This document shows, piece by piece, positions 1 to 11,209 of a stretch of DNA of 64,000 nt. How positions within the stretch are numbered: position 1 is the stretch's first letter; each line of letters starts with the position of its first letter. This DNA is from Apis mellifera (taxonomy: Eukaryota; Arthropoda; Insecta; Hymenoptera; Apidae): the NCBI RefSeq assembly GCF_003254395.2, contig NC_037650.1:5642071-5706070 (forward strand). The letters run 5' to 3'. The notes beneath the pieces are model-generated. The model saw only the letters and a list, made by a program, of their open reading frames with translations, was not told where the DNA came from and ran no database searches. The translations under genes were made by a program, and so were the position numbers.

Positions 1-1784
1 CGTGTTCTCCTCCTCTAGGAAATTGTACGCGTTCTTATCGATTCCTCGACTCTAATTCTTTTTTTTTATCTCCATAAATGATCGATCGATCACGCGTTTA
101 AGAAAGATCCGGTGGGTGCATAAGGTTCGGATTCGTTGGACGACTCGACACGATTCTCGTAAAAATTCTGTTAAAAATTGATTCGGTGAAGTGTCAACCT
201 ACGCTCTAATCCTTCCTCTTTTCCTTACGACGTATCTCGACGATATCCTCCGAACGATCAATCGTAGGATTTTCTCTGGCCCCGTCTGGTCTGGGACACC
301 CGGTATATACGCGCATCGGGCTCTCACCGTTGCGTTGGAACACTTGAAGCCCCAACCAGTTACGGCAACAATAGGCTTTGTCTTCGCGCCGTCGGCGCTC
401 GCAAATTGGTAGAAATCTTGATTAAAGGTGCAATTCCGCTGCTGCCTACGGACAAATATGAATTGCACCCCCAATGCTCCCACTCCTCCCTCGCCTCCTC
501 CTCCTCCTCCTCCTTCCCTCCTCCGTCCGCTCCTTTTTTTTACCGTTCCGACAAATGAAAATGGAAAAAACGTGTTGTGCGATATCTGCACGCTTCTTGT
601 AGAGCGACAAGTCTGCGGCTTTCCAAGGATCAAGATGATGGACCTATCCTTCCTTTCAGAAATCAGACACCGTCCCTCCACCCTCGTTAAAGATATCGTC
701 GATACACGGTTAGAGAGGGAATGTCGATCGTGTGCTCTCTCCCTCTTTCTCTTTCTCTCTATCTCTGTCTCTATCGTCCCCTTCCCTCCGCTTCCTTGTT
801 ACCTCGTTTCGCTCGTATTAAGAAAGATGTATTTCATCGGGCCAATGATGTATTTATCCGGCGATGCATCCGCCGGTGATTCGATTTCGTTCATAGTTCG
901 AGGAGATAATCCGATTGCGAGATTACACGGCGAGATTCGGATCGATAGAGCATGATCCCGGCAATGGGAAAGGGAGAAACAGCAAGACACGTATAGAAAT
1001 GGAATAATAACGCGTTGTATATGACAGATGCGACACCGACCACTTGCGATAATCCGCCTTGGATTTATCCTTTTCGAGAAAATCCCGAAAATAGATTGTT
1101 ATATATATATATGTATATATATGTATGCGCGTTATCCGAAATTGCTCATTAACATTTTGATTTATGCTATTTTTATCCATTTTACGATCGATTAATAATT
1201 TTGTGAAATTTTCTTTTCTTTCGTTACACGACACACCACCCTTTTTATTTCTGCTATGAAAAATTTGAAAATCGAGAAATCTTGATATTATCCGATTGGA
1301 ATCTCTTGCACACGCATCGATAGTCCCTGAAGGCTTGGACGCGTTCATGCTCATCCTATGCAGAACACACATCACAAAACTGAGTCAATTTACATAACGA
1401 TAATTGAAACGTACATGAAAGCCCGTTCCCAAGTCATGGCAATACCATCAGCAAACGGGCTTTGAATTTCGAAAAGCGTATCGATATTCTCTGCAATCAT
1501 GTATCGATCGAAAATAGAGGGACTTACGAAACAAATTTGCCTGAAAAAATTGCACGAAACGTTATTTAATTTTACGCGCGTATATCGCAGATATAGCAGG
1601 ATATTCTGGAAATTTCTATAGAATAAAAATTTTGTAAAATTTGGAAAATGGATGAGCAGTGTGTTACAGAATAATTTTAGTTTCGTTAAAAAGTAACGTT
1701 AAATATATATATTTATATCCAGTTATAATTATGTAATGTAAATACTTTTTACGATATCTTTATAAAAGTATAAAGATATTTATT

Positions 1785-1802
1785 TATATATATATATATA
1801 TA
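1785..1802. repeat. TA dinucleotide microsatellite
   Basis: Nine TA units in AT-rich DNA; no other content. Confidence 0.8.
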
Positions 1803-2007
1803 AGAAATATGTAATGTGACATCGTGTATAAAAAAAAAAATTTATATTTAAATGTTTAATTAAGATTTTTAATCAAGAGGTTAAGGAAAAAAAATATATT
1901 AAAGTTAATAAGATATCGAATCAATCTATTAAGAGGGTTAGAAAGAATAGGCAATAGAAGCAAATAAGTGGGAGAAGGATAGAGATAGAATAAAAATTGT
2001 GAAATCA

Positions 2008-2430
2008 GCGCCATCTTCAGAGTGCCGCAAATGAAACACATATAGATAAGGAGAGCAAATAGAAAAAGAAAGATAGAGATAGAATTAGAATTAACTCTTA
2101 ACGCCATCTCTTGAGTATTATAGACATCTAGGCAGGATAAAGTAGAATAAAGCAGAATTAAGCTTCAACGCCATCTCTTGAGTGCTGTAGACATTTATCC
2201 AATCAGGATAAAGTAAAATAAAGCAGAATTAACCATCAGCGCCATCTCTTAAATGTTATAGACATTTATTCAGGCAGGATAAAGTAGAATAAGATAGAAT
2301 TAAGCCATCAACGCCATCTGTCGAGTATTCGTGGAAAAATATTTCTCGCAATCAAGAGATGGCGCCACCTATCATTTTTTTACCTTATTCATTTATTAAG
2401 AAGTATTTCTGAAACTCAACAGATGGCGCT
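2008..2430. repeat. Tandem array with CGCCATCT / AGATGGCG cores
   Basis: The core CGCCATCT recurs near 2009, 2102, 2169, 2240 and 2312. The last four copies are spaced 67, 71 and 72 bases and sit in a longer shared unit (CATCTCTTGAGT, then TAGACAT, then GGATAAAGTA and AGAATTAA). Two copies in the opposite orientation (AGATGGCG) follow near 2354 and 2422, so the block has both direct and inverted symmetry. It has no coding capacity. It could be a degenerate MITE or satellite fragment; the exact family is not recognised. Confidence 0.7.
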
Positions 2431-2932
2431 AATGTTCATTTTATTATTTTATCTCTGTCCTTCTCTCATTATTTGCTTTCCTTATCTATACTTGCTCTTC
2501 TTTCTTATAACCTTATTTCACTTGCTGAATCGATGAACGATTTGCAAGTCTATTTTGTACATATTTCGTATCCGGAATAAATACATAGGTATATGTAACA
2601 ATTTTTTATTCTAAAAAACATTCAAGATACCGTGAAAGTACAGTGAATTAGAAATAAATAATTAGAAATAAAGTAAGTAATTAGAGATAAAAGTTATTAT
2701 TTGAAATATATGTTTATTATTTTTCTTTTCAAATTATTTATTTAGGTTATACATTATAGTATATAACCAAAATTGTTTAAATTAACTTTTTAATTAACTA
2801 AATTTTTCTAATTCATTAATATATTCATTATTTATTTCAGAATCCTTACGAATTTTATGTAAGTTACGGATTATTATTCGAAATAAATAAATATTATTCG
2901 AAAAAATAGAAAGTCAATTTTATATATATCTC

Positions 2933-3694
2933 ATGGATAGCTATTTGCCTTGTATTCTTACTGGTTTTATATTTTATGCATTTGGCTTAAAATGGTGTTA
3001 TGAATATGCCAAGTATTGGGTATCTTTAAGACCAAGGGATGATCCACATGCAACAAAAGGATTAAGATTTATAGAAAAATGCGAAAGACTTATAAATAGA
3101 CATCCTATAGAAGGAAGCTTGAAGCTAATAGCAACCGCTGTAGGATTAGCTGGTACATTAACTGGTGGTCTGCAACAAGTTGGAACTGTTTCACCAAAAG
3201 TTGTGCTTGCGACAATCTATTTATTTTTTGCATTTTCTGGTCTGGTTGATGTTTTAAACTTTTATTTTCCTCATAATGTAAGCGAAGGATTAGTTAAATT
3301 GGCACTTGCTCAAAGTTTTTTCATAGAAGGATTTTTATTCTTATTGGGAAGTGTTGGAAACAATGCATTAGTTGATAAAATTTTAGCCCTCATAGTATGG
3401 ACAACATCTTTGGCTATTACGTTAGAACTTGTGTGGCCTGAATTGAAACTTTTAAGAGCCTGTACAACGTTACTTCACGGTGGTTGGATAGCGCATGTAG
3501 TAAGGGTATACCATACGATGCCAATGTTACCAGAAGGTATTGCATTGATATTTTCTTGGCATGTAGCCGCTGCTTCGGCTGTAACATTATGTGTAGTAGC
3601 TGCAACGAGAAGTTGTGCTCCCAAACTCATGATGGAAGAACCACCAGAGATACCTATTTATGATTATTGTCAAGAACCAGACCAGAGAATGTAG
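2933..3694 (+). CDS. TMEM45 / DUF716 family multipass membrane protein
   Basis: Single-exon reading frame of 253 residues. It resembles the TMEM45 (DUF716) family, whose vertebrate members are about 275 residues and sit in endosomal/Golgi or plasma membranes with poorly defined function. About six or seven hydrophobic segments are visible, near residues 5-22, 66-82, 90-106, 121-139, 147-163 and 209-229. Family-like landmarks are the conserved FFIEGFLF-type helix and the LLRACTTLLHGGWIAHV block matching the family's LLxGSWF region. The C-terminus is short, acidic and soluble. The ATG at 2933 is the first in frame, directly downstream of a TA-rich leader. A polyadenylation signal AATAAA lies at 3934-3939. 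The same-strand neighbour downstream is the MPN-domain gene. An upstream non-coding exon is possible but not visible. Family assignment is by recognition of residues, not alignment. Confidence 0.85.
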   Translation: MDSYLPCILTGFIFYAFGLKWCYEYAKYWVSLRPRDDPHATKGLRFIEKCERLINRHPIEGSLKLIATAVGLAGTLTGGLQQVGTVSPKVVLATIYLFFAFSGLVDVLNFYFPHNVSEGLVKLALAQSFFIEGFLFLLGSVGNNALVDKILALIVWTTSLAITLELVWPELKLLRACTTLLHGGWIAHVVRVYHTMPMLPEGIALIFSWHVAAASAVTLCVVAATRSCAPKLMMEEPPEIPIYDYCQEPDQRM

Positions 3695-3933
3695 ATTATT
3701 TGAGTGTAACGTATAAGCAATATATAAAAACTTTGTGCCAATATGAAAAATTTTTATAATATGCACAAAATTTAATATTTTTGAAGTAGTAGATCATTGG
3801 TACTGTAGAGTCAAAAAATCAAAACATAAATCAATTATAATTTTTACACACAATGTTAATATTTTTTTACTTAATATTTAATAACTTCATTTTATAATAC
3901 AACGAATAACTCTATTTTTAACTATATTTATAC

Positions 3934-3939
3934 AATAAA
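3934..3939 (+). terminator. Candidate polyadenylation signal (TMEM45-like gene)
   Basis: AATAAA 240 bases after the stop codon on the same strand. The only canonical hexamer I picked out in the near 3' flank; the cleavage site is not determined. Confidence 0.45.
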
Positions 3940-4698
3940 TACGTATAACATAAACAATTTTGTAATATCCTCAAGTTGTAGGTAAAATACTCATTAGGAA
4001 TTAAGAGGTGCCTTATTATTATTGCTCACTTATTTATTAATAGAAGATCGCGTAATTTCATCTTTTGTAATATGTTTTTTATTCTTCCCAAACCTATTAT
4101 ATTATATATATAATTAAAAATATCGTATAATTATACATTGTAAATATATTTTTTTTTATTAAACTTTATAATCCATGAATAATTGTAATTTATTATGTAA
4201 ATAGAAAATTTTCCTTTCATATTCTTTAGATAAATTCATTTTATCTAAAGAATAACTGAAAAATCTGAAAATTAATTATTAATACTCTATTCGGTTTTTT
4301 ACTCGGTTTTTTATTGGGGTATAATTATATTAGGCAATATTAATTACGATCAAAATATAAAATTATTAGATATTGATTTGAAATTCGTTGTAATACCAAC
4401 AGTGATACAATATATGTCTCTATTAATAAGAGACTAGATTTATTTTTGTAACTAGTTATATCCGAATTATAACTATAGTGTTATTTTTATCAATAATAAC
4501 AATAAATTCAAATCTTGGTTAGGTTTTCAATAATAACATGTAATATAATAACAATAATGGACTATTTAAAAGATATCTTTCATTATTTAATTAATTTTTA
4601 TCTATGTGTGATATATATGAGTTTGCAATGTAGTGCAGTTTATAGTCAATAATTATGGCCTGATGCTATTTTACTTTTTGAAAAATAAAGAGAAAGAA
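3940..4698. other. Intergenic, AT-rich
   Basis: No gene seen. Contains the short perfect inverted repeat at 4220-4254 and, towards the right end, the presumed promoter and leader of the MPN-domain gene. An in-frame ATG at 4663 could extend that protein by 12 residues. Confidence 0.5.
4220..4254. repeat. 15-bp perfect inverted repeat with 5-nt loop
   Basis: Left arm 4220-4234, loop TTCAT, right arm 4240-4254; all 15 positions pair. It lies between two same-strand genes. Entirely A/T apart from a few G/C pairs, so a transcript hairpin would be weak to moderate. Function unknown. Confidence 0.75.
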
Positions 4699-6972
4699 AT
4701 GGAGACAGCAACAATTGTAGAACCCATGGAGGAAAGTCCTGAAAAGATTCAAACAAGTCCTCCAATACAAGTAGTGAGAGTTCCAGTAAAACATGCTAAT
4801 CTTGGAATAAGAAGCCATGCCATGTAAGAGTTTAATACAAGAAAGTTGCTTATATGATTACTGATTATTATTTATTTTTCAGGGATATGAGCACAATGGT
4901 GGAGCTTACATCTTTTAGTACACTTGGAAAAATACAACCATTTTTAGTTACTATAACAACTACTGCAGCATTATTGGTAGATTTACATTGTCATTTAACA
5001 GATAAAGAAGTTTGTGGCTATTTAGGTGGTCACTGGGATATTAATTCACATAGTAAGTATGTTCTATAATGTTCAATAGAATTTATTGTATATTGTATAA
5101 AATTTTAATTGTTAAAAATTATTTATTTTTTAAAATAATAGATTTATCTATAACAACTGCATTTCCATGTCGTTATTCCGGCAAAGATAAATCAGCTGCA
5201 GCTGCAGTTGAATCTGAAATTGCAAGAGCAATGGAATGGAAACATGTGACTTTAGTTGGATGGTATCATTCTCATCCTAGATCTCATGCTTCTCCTTCTC
5301 TTAGGGATGTTGATTCACAATTAGATTATCAAATTAAGATGAAAGGACCTAGTGATAATGGTTACACACCATGTGTGGGTTTAATATGCTGTATGTTTTT
5401 TTTATATATATATATAATACAGAATTTATATAGAATTTATATAGAATTTTATAATTAAATTCCATCAATTCAAAGAAAATATTAATTTCAGCACCTTATA
5501 ATACAGATGGCAGTTGTTATGAATCAAATTTTAATGTTTTTTGGTCCCTACCACCTCCTGAAAATCGGCCTCATGAATACCCAAGACCAATGCTTTTGAG
5601 TTATACATTATCTCAAGAGCACTTTCTTTCTCAAGATACATTAGAAGAAATTGTAAATCCATTATTCTATATATAATTAATAATTTAACAAAAGCAAAAT
5701 CTCTAACATTTTTTTTTTCTTTATATATATATTTTTCATATTTTTGTTTTTAGAGAAGATGCATAGAGTATTATAAAAGTGAAGGAGGTATTGATTTTAC
5801 TGCCAATTTTAACAATAATACGACTTATCTTGAACGTTTAAGAGTAAGTTTATAAAAAATGAGATAAAAGTAATATTAATATTAAAGTATCTCAATATTT
5901 TTAGTGTTCTTTAGCATCCAAGTTACCAGGTCGTAATAGATCGAACGGTTCGTACTGGGATATAATTAGAGAAATGATTTGTCCTGGTTCTGAAGATGGA
6001 AGTTCACCGGAATTTTTGACTATGAAATTTCCTCTGGTACCAGTTTCAGAATCACTTGTCCCTTCAGTTCCACCAGGAGTTAGTCTTACACCTAATAATG
6101 CAGCTGTCTTCCTAACACCTGTGAACTTTAAACCTGATGGTGCTATAATTACACCTACATCAAAATCTTTTGTGATGCAACCATCCACTTCTAGAGATAA
6201 TATTAAAAAGGATATTATAAGTACGGATTCCGCATCTATTACGCAATTAAAGGATGGAAACGCTTCGTCTAAACATATATCACCATCAGAAATAATACCC
6301 AGTTTTCAATCTGGAGAACTTACAGTTTCTGTAAAAAATGCTAAATGTGATTATGATTTTGCACCCGCTGATTTTTCAAAAATATCCAATCCTCTTGGAA
6401 CTGATACAAGTATCAATAAAACGCGATCGTCCACATCTGATTTCCCTTTAGCTGATATAACGCAACAAATTTCTAAATTTTCAGATTTATCAAAATTAGC
6501 TAATTTTTCCACAGCAGATTTAGCAAAACTCTCTGGATTTCCTATTCCAGATTTTGCGAGAACATCATCGCCATCGCCGTCTGCATATATGCGTAATATT
6601 GCAAATTTATTTGGTCCGATCGGAAAAATTTCTCCTGCAAGGGATATTGAATCGAACGAACGTAAATCAAACGATTTCAGTATAGTTGATTCTATTCAAT
6701 CGCCATTTAAAGTAAATTCTGGATCTTCAGAATCTTGTAGAAATTTTTCTGCAACTCCAGAAGATTACTCGACTGATCGTAAAAAAATGGATATACAAAA
6801 TGATAACGTAAAGCTCAATCGATCGAATGAGTATCAAGGAACAGAAGATCTCTCAATTTCTAAATCTGAATTTACTGGAATGTTGGACATGACTACAATT
6901 CATAAAAAGCAACAACAGTCACAAAGTGGTGATATTGGCGATTCGTTAAATTTATCAAAAGATCGTCAATAG
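4699..6972 (+). CDS. MPND: MPN/JAMM-domain metalloprotease-like protein (MPND family)
   Basis: Six exons: 4699-4823, 4883-5052, 5142-5390, 5492-5652, 5754-5843 and 5905-6972. All introns have GT-AG borders and the exons sum to 1863 nt, giving 620 residues. The MPN domain runs from about residue 48 to 230. The JAMM zinc-site residues are all present: E84 (in DKEVCGYL), H141 and H143 (WYHSHP), S151 and D154. This predicts an active metalloisopeptidase rather than an inert scaffold. The order GGHWD, FPC, VGWYHSHP, LDYQ and FWxxPPPE matches vertebrate MPND, a JAMM protein proposed to act on modified chromatin or ubiquitin conjugates; the substrate here is inferred. The region from about residue 290 onward is a long Ser/Thr/Pro-rich, probably disordered tail in the last exon. 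The N-terminus is short, and I do not see the RAMA-type domain that longer family members carry, so an upstream exon may be missed. The start at 4699 was preferred over the in-frame ATG at 4663 for its purine-rich context. Confidence 0.87.
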
Positions 6973-7581
6973 ATTTGCTGCTTATTAATCAGTATTTCAG
7001 GATTATTATTATTTTTGTCTCTTCATATTATATTGTCTATCTGCATAAATATATTTAAATGTGACTTTTATTCTTACGTTTATTACTTGCGCAATACTTA
7101 CACATGTGCATATTAAATTATTATTTTTTTAATTATAGAAATATTCAAATCAGTGCGATTATTTTTTACATTTATTGTACTTAATAAATTAATGTTTTTT
7201 TTAATATTTGTTCTCATTCGTTTATCCTTTCCTTTTTCTTCCTGGATATAATAATTTTATTTTAAATAGTACGAAGATATATTGTATCTACATATATAAA
7301 AAATAATAGACACATATATTGCATCATTTTATGTAGTATTCGCTGGGAATAAATGTATATTTCCCAACGTAATATACGTAAGTAATAAATTATGAAGTTT
7401 ATCAAAAGACATTAATTAAATAAACATTTGTGAGTGACAAATATAATTTTTATATAATATCTATATTCATATAGGTAATATTTGAAACAAAATTGTACTT
7501 TATAACAATTACGTTATCTAAGGTTAGAACATGTTATATCGTGACAAATGAAATAAATTTGTGTTGTGTATAAGAATAATT
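6973..7581. other. Intergenic between MPN-domain gene and NFS1
   Basis: AT-rich, with no gene seen. A candidate polyadenylation signal AATAAA at 7183-7188 would serve the MPN-domain gene. The right part is the presumed promoter and leader of NFS1. Confidence 0.5.
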
Positions 7582-9847
7582 ATGTTTCGACCATCAAGAA
7601 ATTTATTATTTTCTTTACATCGTGTCAAGAAATGTTGTGTAGTTTATTTTAATCAGGATTTATCAGAAGTAGAAAATGAATGTAAGAATACTATTTTATG
7701 TAATTATGTATATATTTATTATGTTTATTACATTTGTGTTAATATATTAATAATATTTTTTATTAATTCTAATGCATTGATATGTTTTTATTTCAGCTAT
7801 TTTGTCAGATGAATATAAAAAAGGATCTGCAGAAGGCAAGCCACTTTATTTGGATGCTCAAGCAACTACACCTATAGTAAATAAATGAATCTAATGAATT
7901 ATAATATAATTATTGACATTGAAATTGAAATATTTTTTAATCTTTATGTAGGATCCAAGAGTATTAGATAAAATGATGCCATATTTTACAACATATTTTG
8001 GAAATCCACATTCTAGAACTCATGTATATGGATGGGAGTCAGAAGCAGCTATTGAACTTGCACGTAAAGTTAATATCATATATAATTTAAATTTAATTAA
8101 ATTACTTTCATTGATCAAAATAATTATTTAACAAAATGATAATCAAATATTTCATTTTTAAAAGCAAATAGCAAATATAATAGAAGCAAATTCCAAGGAA
8201 ATTATATTTACATCTGGAGCCACAGAATCTAATAATATAGCTATTAAAGGTGTTGCAAGGTTCTACAAAGAAAAAAAAAATCATATTGTGACGACTCAGA
8301 TAGTATGTTAATAATATTAGATTATTATATATATTATATACATTATATATATTGTTACAAATTTATTTTTATATATAATTTTATTAATATAGGAACACAA
8401 ATGTGTATTAGATTCCTGTAGAGCTTTGCAAGCAGAAGGATTTGATGTAACTTATATTCCAGTAAATACAAATGGTCTTATTAATCTTGACGAATTAGAA
8501 GATGCAATTAAACCAACTACCTCTTTAGTTTCTGTGATGATGGTAAACAATGAGATTGGTGTACAGCAACCAATTACAAAGATTGGTGCTATTTGTAGGT
8601 AAGGAAAAATATATATTATGAATTCAGATTCAATACAATCATAAATTTTATTAATTTTATAATTTATTTATTAATTTATAGAAAAAAAAAAGTGTTTTTC
8701 CACACAGATGCAGCTCAAGCAATAGGAAAAATTCCAATTGATGTTAATAAAATGAATATTGACTTGTTGTCTATCAGTGGCCATAAATTATATGGTCCAA
8801 AAGGTATAGTTAAAATATATGTTTGTTATATATTTTTTTAAATTATTGGAATATTTTTATATATTATACAATATAATGGAATTTTTTAGGAGTTGGAGCT
8901 TTATATGTAAGAAGAAGACCAAGAGTACGTGTAGAAGCAATTCAAAGTGGTGGTGGCCAAGAAAGAGGTATGAGAAGTGGCACTGTTCCAACACCTTTAG
9001 CGGTAGGTCTAGGAGCAGCTTGTCATATAGCAAAAACAGAAATGGAGGTAATATTAATATTAATATTAATAATTATAAATACATATATTTTATCATATAT
9101 CAATTTTAATATGTTAATTTTATTTTTTTCCTTCTAGTATGATCACAAATATATCACAATGCTTTCGAACCGATTGATCGAGAAAATAATGTCAAATTTA
9201 TCGCATGTTACACGTAATGGAGATAAACAAGCTTGGTATCCTGGATGTGTGAATTTATCTTTTGCATACATAGAAGGAGAATCTTTATTAATGGGTTTGA
9301 AAAATATTGCTTTGAGTAGTGGTTCCGCGTGTACTAGCGCAAGTTTAGAACCTAGTTATGTTTTAAGAGCAATTGGAACATCAGAAGATTTGGCACATTC
9401 CAGTATTAGGTAAATTACATGATATGGTATATATATTGAAACAAAATAATTATTTTCTAATTATTTTTTATTTATATAGATTCGGTATTGGTCGTTTTAC
9501 AACAATCGAAGAAATTGATTATACCGCAGAAAATACGATTCGACATGTTAAAAAACTTAGAGAAATGAGGTAGGTAAATAAGCTCTTATTTAATTATAAT
9601 ATATTTATTTGGTACGAAAATCACATATGTATTATTCTTATTTTATGAATATGAAAAGCGCGATATCATGAGAAACTGATAAATTTATTATTGGACGTTT
9701 TTTATAATTAAGATTATATAGTCTTAAATATTAATTATAATACATAAGTAGTAATATATATTTAAATTGCTTATTTTTCACAGTCCATTATGGGAAATGG
9801 TCGAAGAGGGAATTGATTTGAAATCTATTAAATGGACTCAACATTAG
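7582..9847 (+). CDS. Nfs1: Mitochondrial cysteine desulfurase NFS1
   Basis: Ten exons: 7582-7681, 7797-7876, 7952-8068, 8165-8302, 8393-8598, 8682-8803, 8890-9047, 9138-9409, 9480-9569 and 9784-9847. They sum to 1347 nt, giving 448 residues (human protein 457). This is the PLP enzyme that takes sulfur from cysteine for Fe-S cluster assembly on ISCU, with ISD11, ACP and frataxin as partners in the mitochondrial matrix; it also supplies sulfur for tRNA thiolation. Visible landmarks: a basic, hydrophobic N-terminal presequence (about residues 1-30); the TSGATESNN PLP loop; HTDAAQA with D223 and Q226; PLP-binding K249 in SISGHKLYGPKG; the RxxVRVEAxQSGGGQERGMRSGT segment; catalytic C372 in SSGSACTS; and the SPLWEM...IKWTQH C-terminus typical of eukaryotic NFS1. 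The start is the ATG at 7582; an upstream GTG in the same frame is not used. The donor of exon 3 (GTTAAT) is non-consensus, but it is the only choice that keeps ELARK-QIANI in frame. Confidence 0.97.
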
Positions 9848-9960
9848 TGACTCTTTTATTACATACTTTCAACTATCTAATATGTAGATAGTATGAATTA
9901 AATATATAAATCATATAAATAAGTTAAACAAAACTAATTAAGTAAAACTTATGAATGTGT

Positions 9961-9974
9961 AATAAATGTTTATT
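9961..9974. terminator. Abutting polyadenylation signals of convergent genes
   Basis: AATAAA at 9961-9966 on the + strand follows NFS1 by 114 bases. TTTATT at 9969-9974 reads AATAAA on the minus strand for the Rab-like gene; a second minus-strand candidate lies at 10055-10060. If both 9961 and 9969 are used, the two 3' ends overlap. The motifs are seen; their use is inferred. Confidence 0.45.
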
Positions 9975-10205
9975 TAAAATTTTTTATTTTGTGATTTTTA
10001 AAATAACTTCAATTGTATATAAATTTTATTGATATTCCCCCTTTTTTCCCATTTTTTATTTAATGGTGCTTTTCTATATAGAAAAGCTTACTATTATCAT
10101 TGATACAAAAAGATATTTTACACTCTGCAATAAAATATTGCAATGTGTTAAGTTTATATTATAAAAATGTTGCATCAGGAGCATATATTTGTCAATATTC
10201 ATTAT

Positions 10206-11209
10206 TTAGCATAAACATGATGGATCAGCAGCTTCATCAATGTATGAAATTTTAAACCTATCTTTGTCCATTTCATGCAATTCCATTCGTGATCTGTTAG
10301 CTTCTACTAAATGTTGTGCTATATCTTCAAACATTTCATGTATTCCTTCTCCAGTCTTACAGGATGTTTTATATATACCAGAAATTAAATTATGGCATTG
10401 TTCACTGTAATAAATATATTAATAATAATATATATTATTTATATTATATTACATTATTTTCTTTCATTACATATATGTATATTACATTGTACAGATTATA
10501 TATACTACATTAATACAATTTTTATTGTGATTAAACTCACCAAAATTGTTCCATTTCTGCATCTGTTACTTGTGGAGATGAACTTTCTAAATCACTCTTA
10601 TTTCCACAGAGAAATATCTTTGCATTTTCAGCATATGTAACAATATCAAGCAAATGTTGAGATAAAAGATGAAATGATGTGGAATTATCTAGTGCAAAAA
10701 CTAATATAGCAGCTTCTGCAAATTTATAATAGCTTGATGTTACTGATGCAACTCTTTCCATACCACCTGTATCCCATAATTGCAACTGAAACATATGATA
10801 AAATAAAATATTTATTTAATTAAATTTGAATATGAATACATTATATATTTAAAATAAATATAAGTTTTAATGTACATCAATCTTCTAGGTACCATATGAC
10901 TTATTTATAAAAATACATATATGGAAAAATGAGAATTTAATTTCGTATTTAATTCGGTTTCAAGAATTGTGAATATATATATGTATATATAGATATGTAT
11001 ATGTATATACGTATATATGAACATATTACTCGTATTCGTCTGTCTTCAACTACATATTCTTTATCGATATTATCGAGACCCAGTGTCGATTTTCGATCGT
11101 TGCTTGCTATAAAAGTATTGTTTGCAAAACGTCTAAATATAGAAGTTTTTCCAACACCGTATTCTCCGCACAGAATAACTTTCTGCTCGGTTACTTTAAC
11201 AGTAGCCAT
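10206..11209 (-). CDS. Rab-like small GTPase with C-terminal CXC
   Basis: Three exons on the minus strand: 11209-11030, 10785-10541 and 10404-10206. They sum to 624 nt, giving 207 residues, with GT-AG borders. G-motifs: P-loop GEYGVGKTS (residues 15-23), WDTGGME (64-70), NKSD (122-125) and TSCK (155-158). The C-terminus reads Cys-Leu-Cys, a CXC signal expected to be doubly geranylgeranylated, which points to the Rab family and membrane traffic. The position equivalent to Ras Gln61 is Met69, and the preceding Ala is Gly, so intrinsic GTP hydrolysis may be low. The switch I region (about residues 35-48) lacks the usual YxxTIG sequence and has KSTLGLDN instead. It does not clearly match a named Rab; an insect-specific RabX or divergent Rab is likely. 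It is divergent from CSN8 with about 940 bases between start codons. Confidence 0.88.

Larger units (their letters stand above)
1..2932. other. Gene-free left flank
   Basis: No coding region is supported here. Roughly the first 1.4 kb is GC-richer and CpG-rich, with a CTC microsatellite (about 494-514) whose proline-rich reading frame is an artefact. From about 1.5 kb the DNA becomes AT-rich, with a TA run at 1785-1802 and a tandem/inverted repeat at 2008-2430 (listed separately). The last few hundred bases presumably include the promoter and 5' UTR of the TMEM45-like gene, but I see no clear TATA box or initiator. Confidence 0.6.

Noticed and set aside
428..955. Proline-rich 175-codon frame
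   Set aside because: Driven by a CTC microsatellite; no conserved residues.
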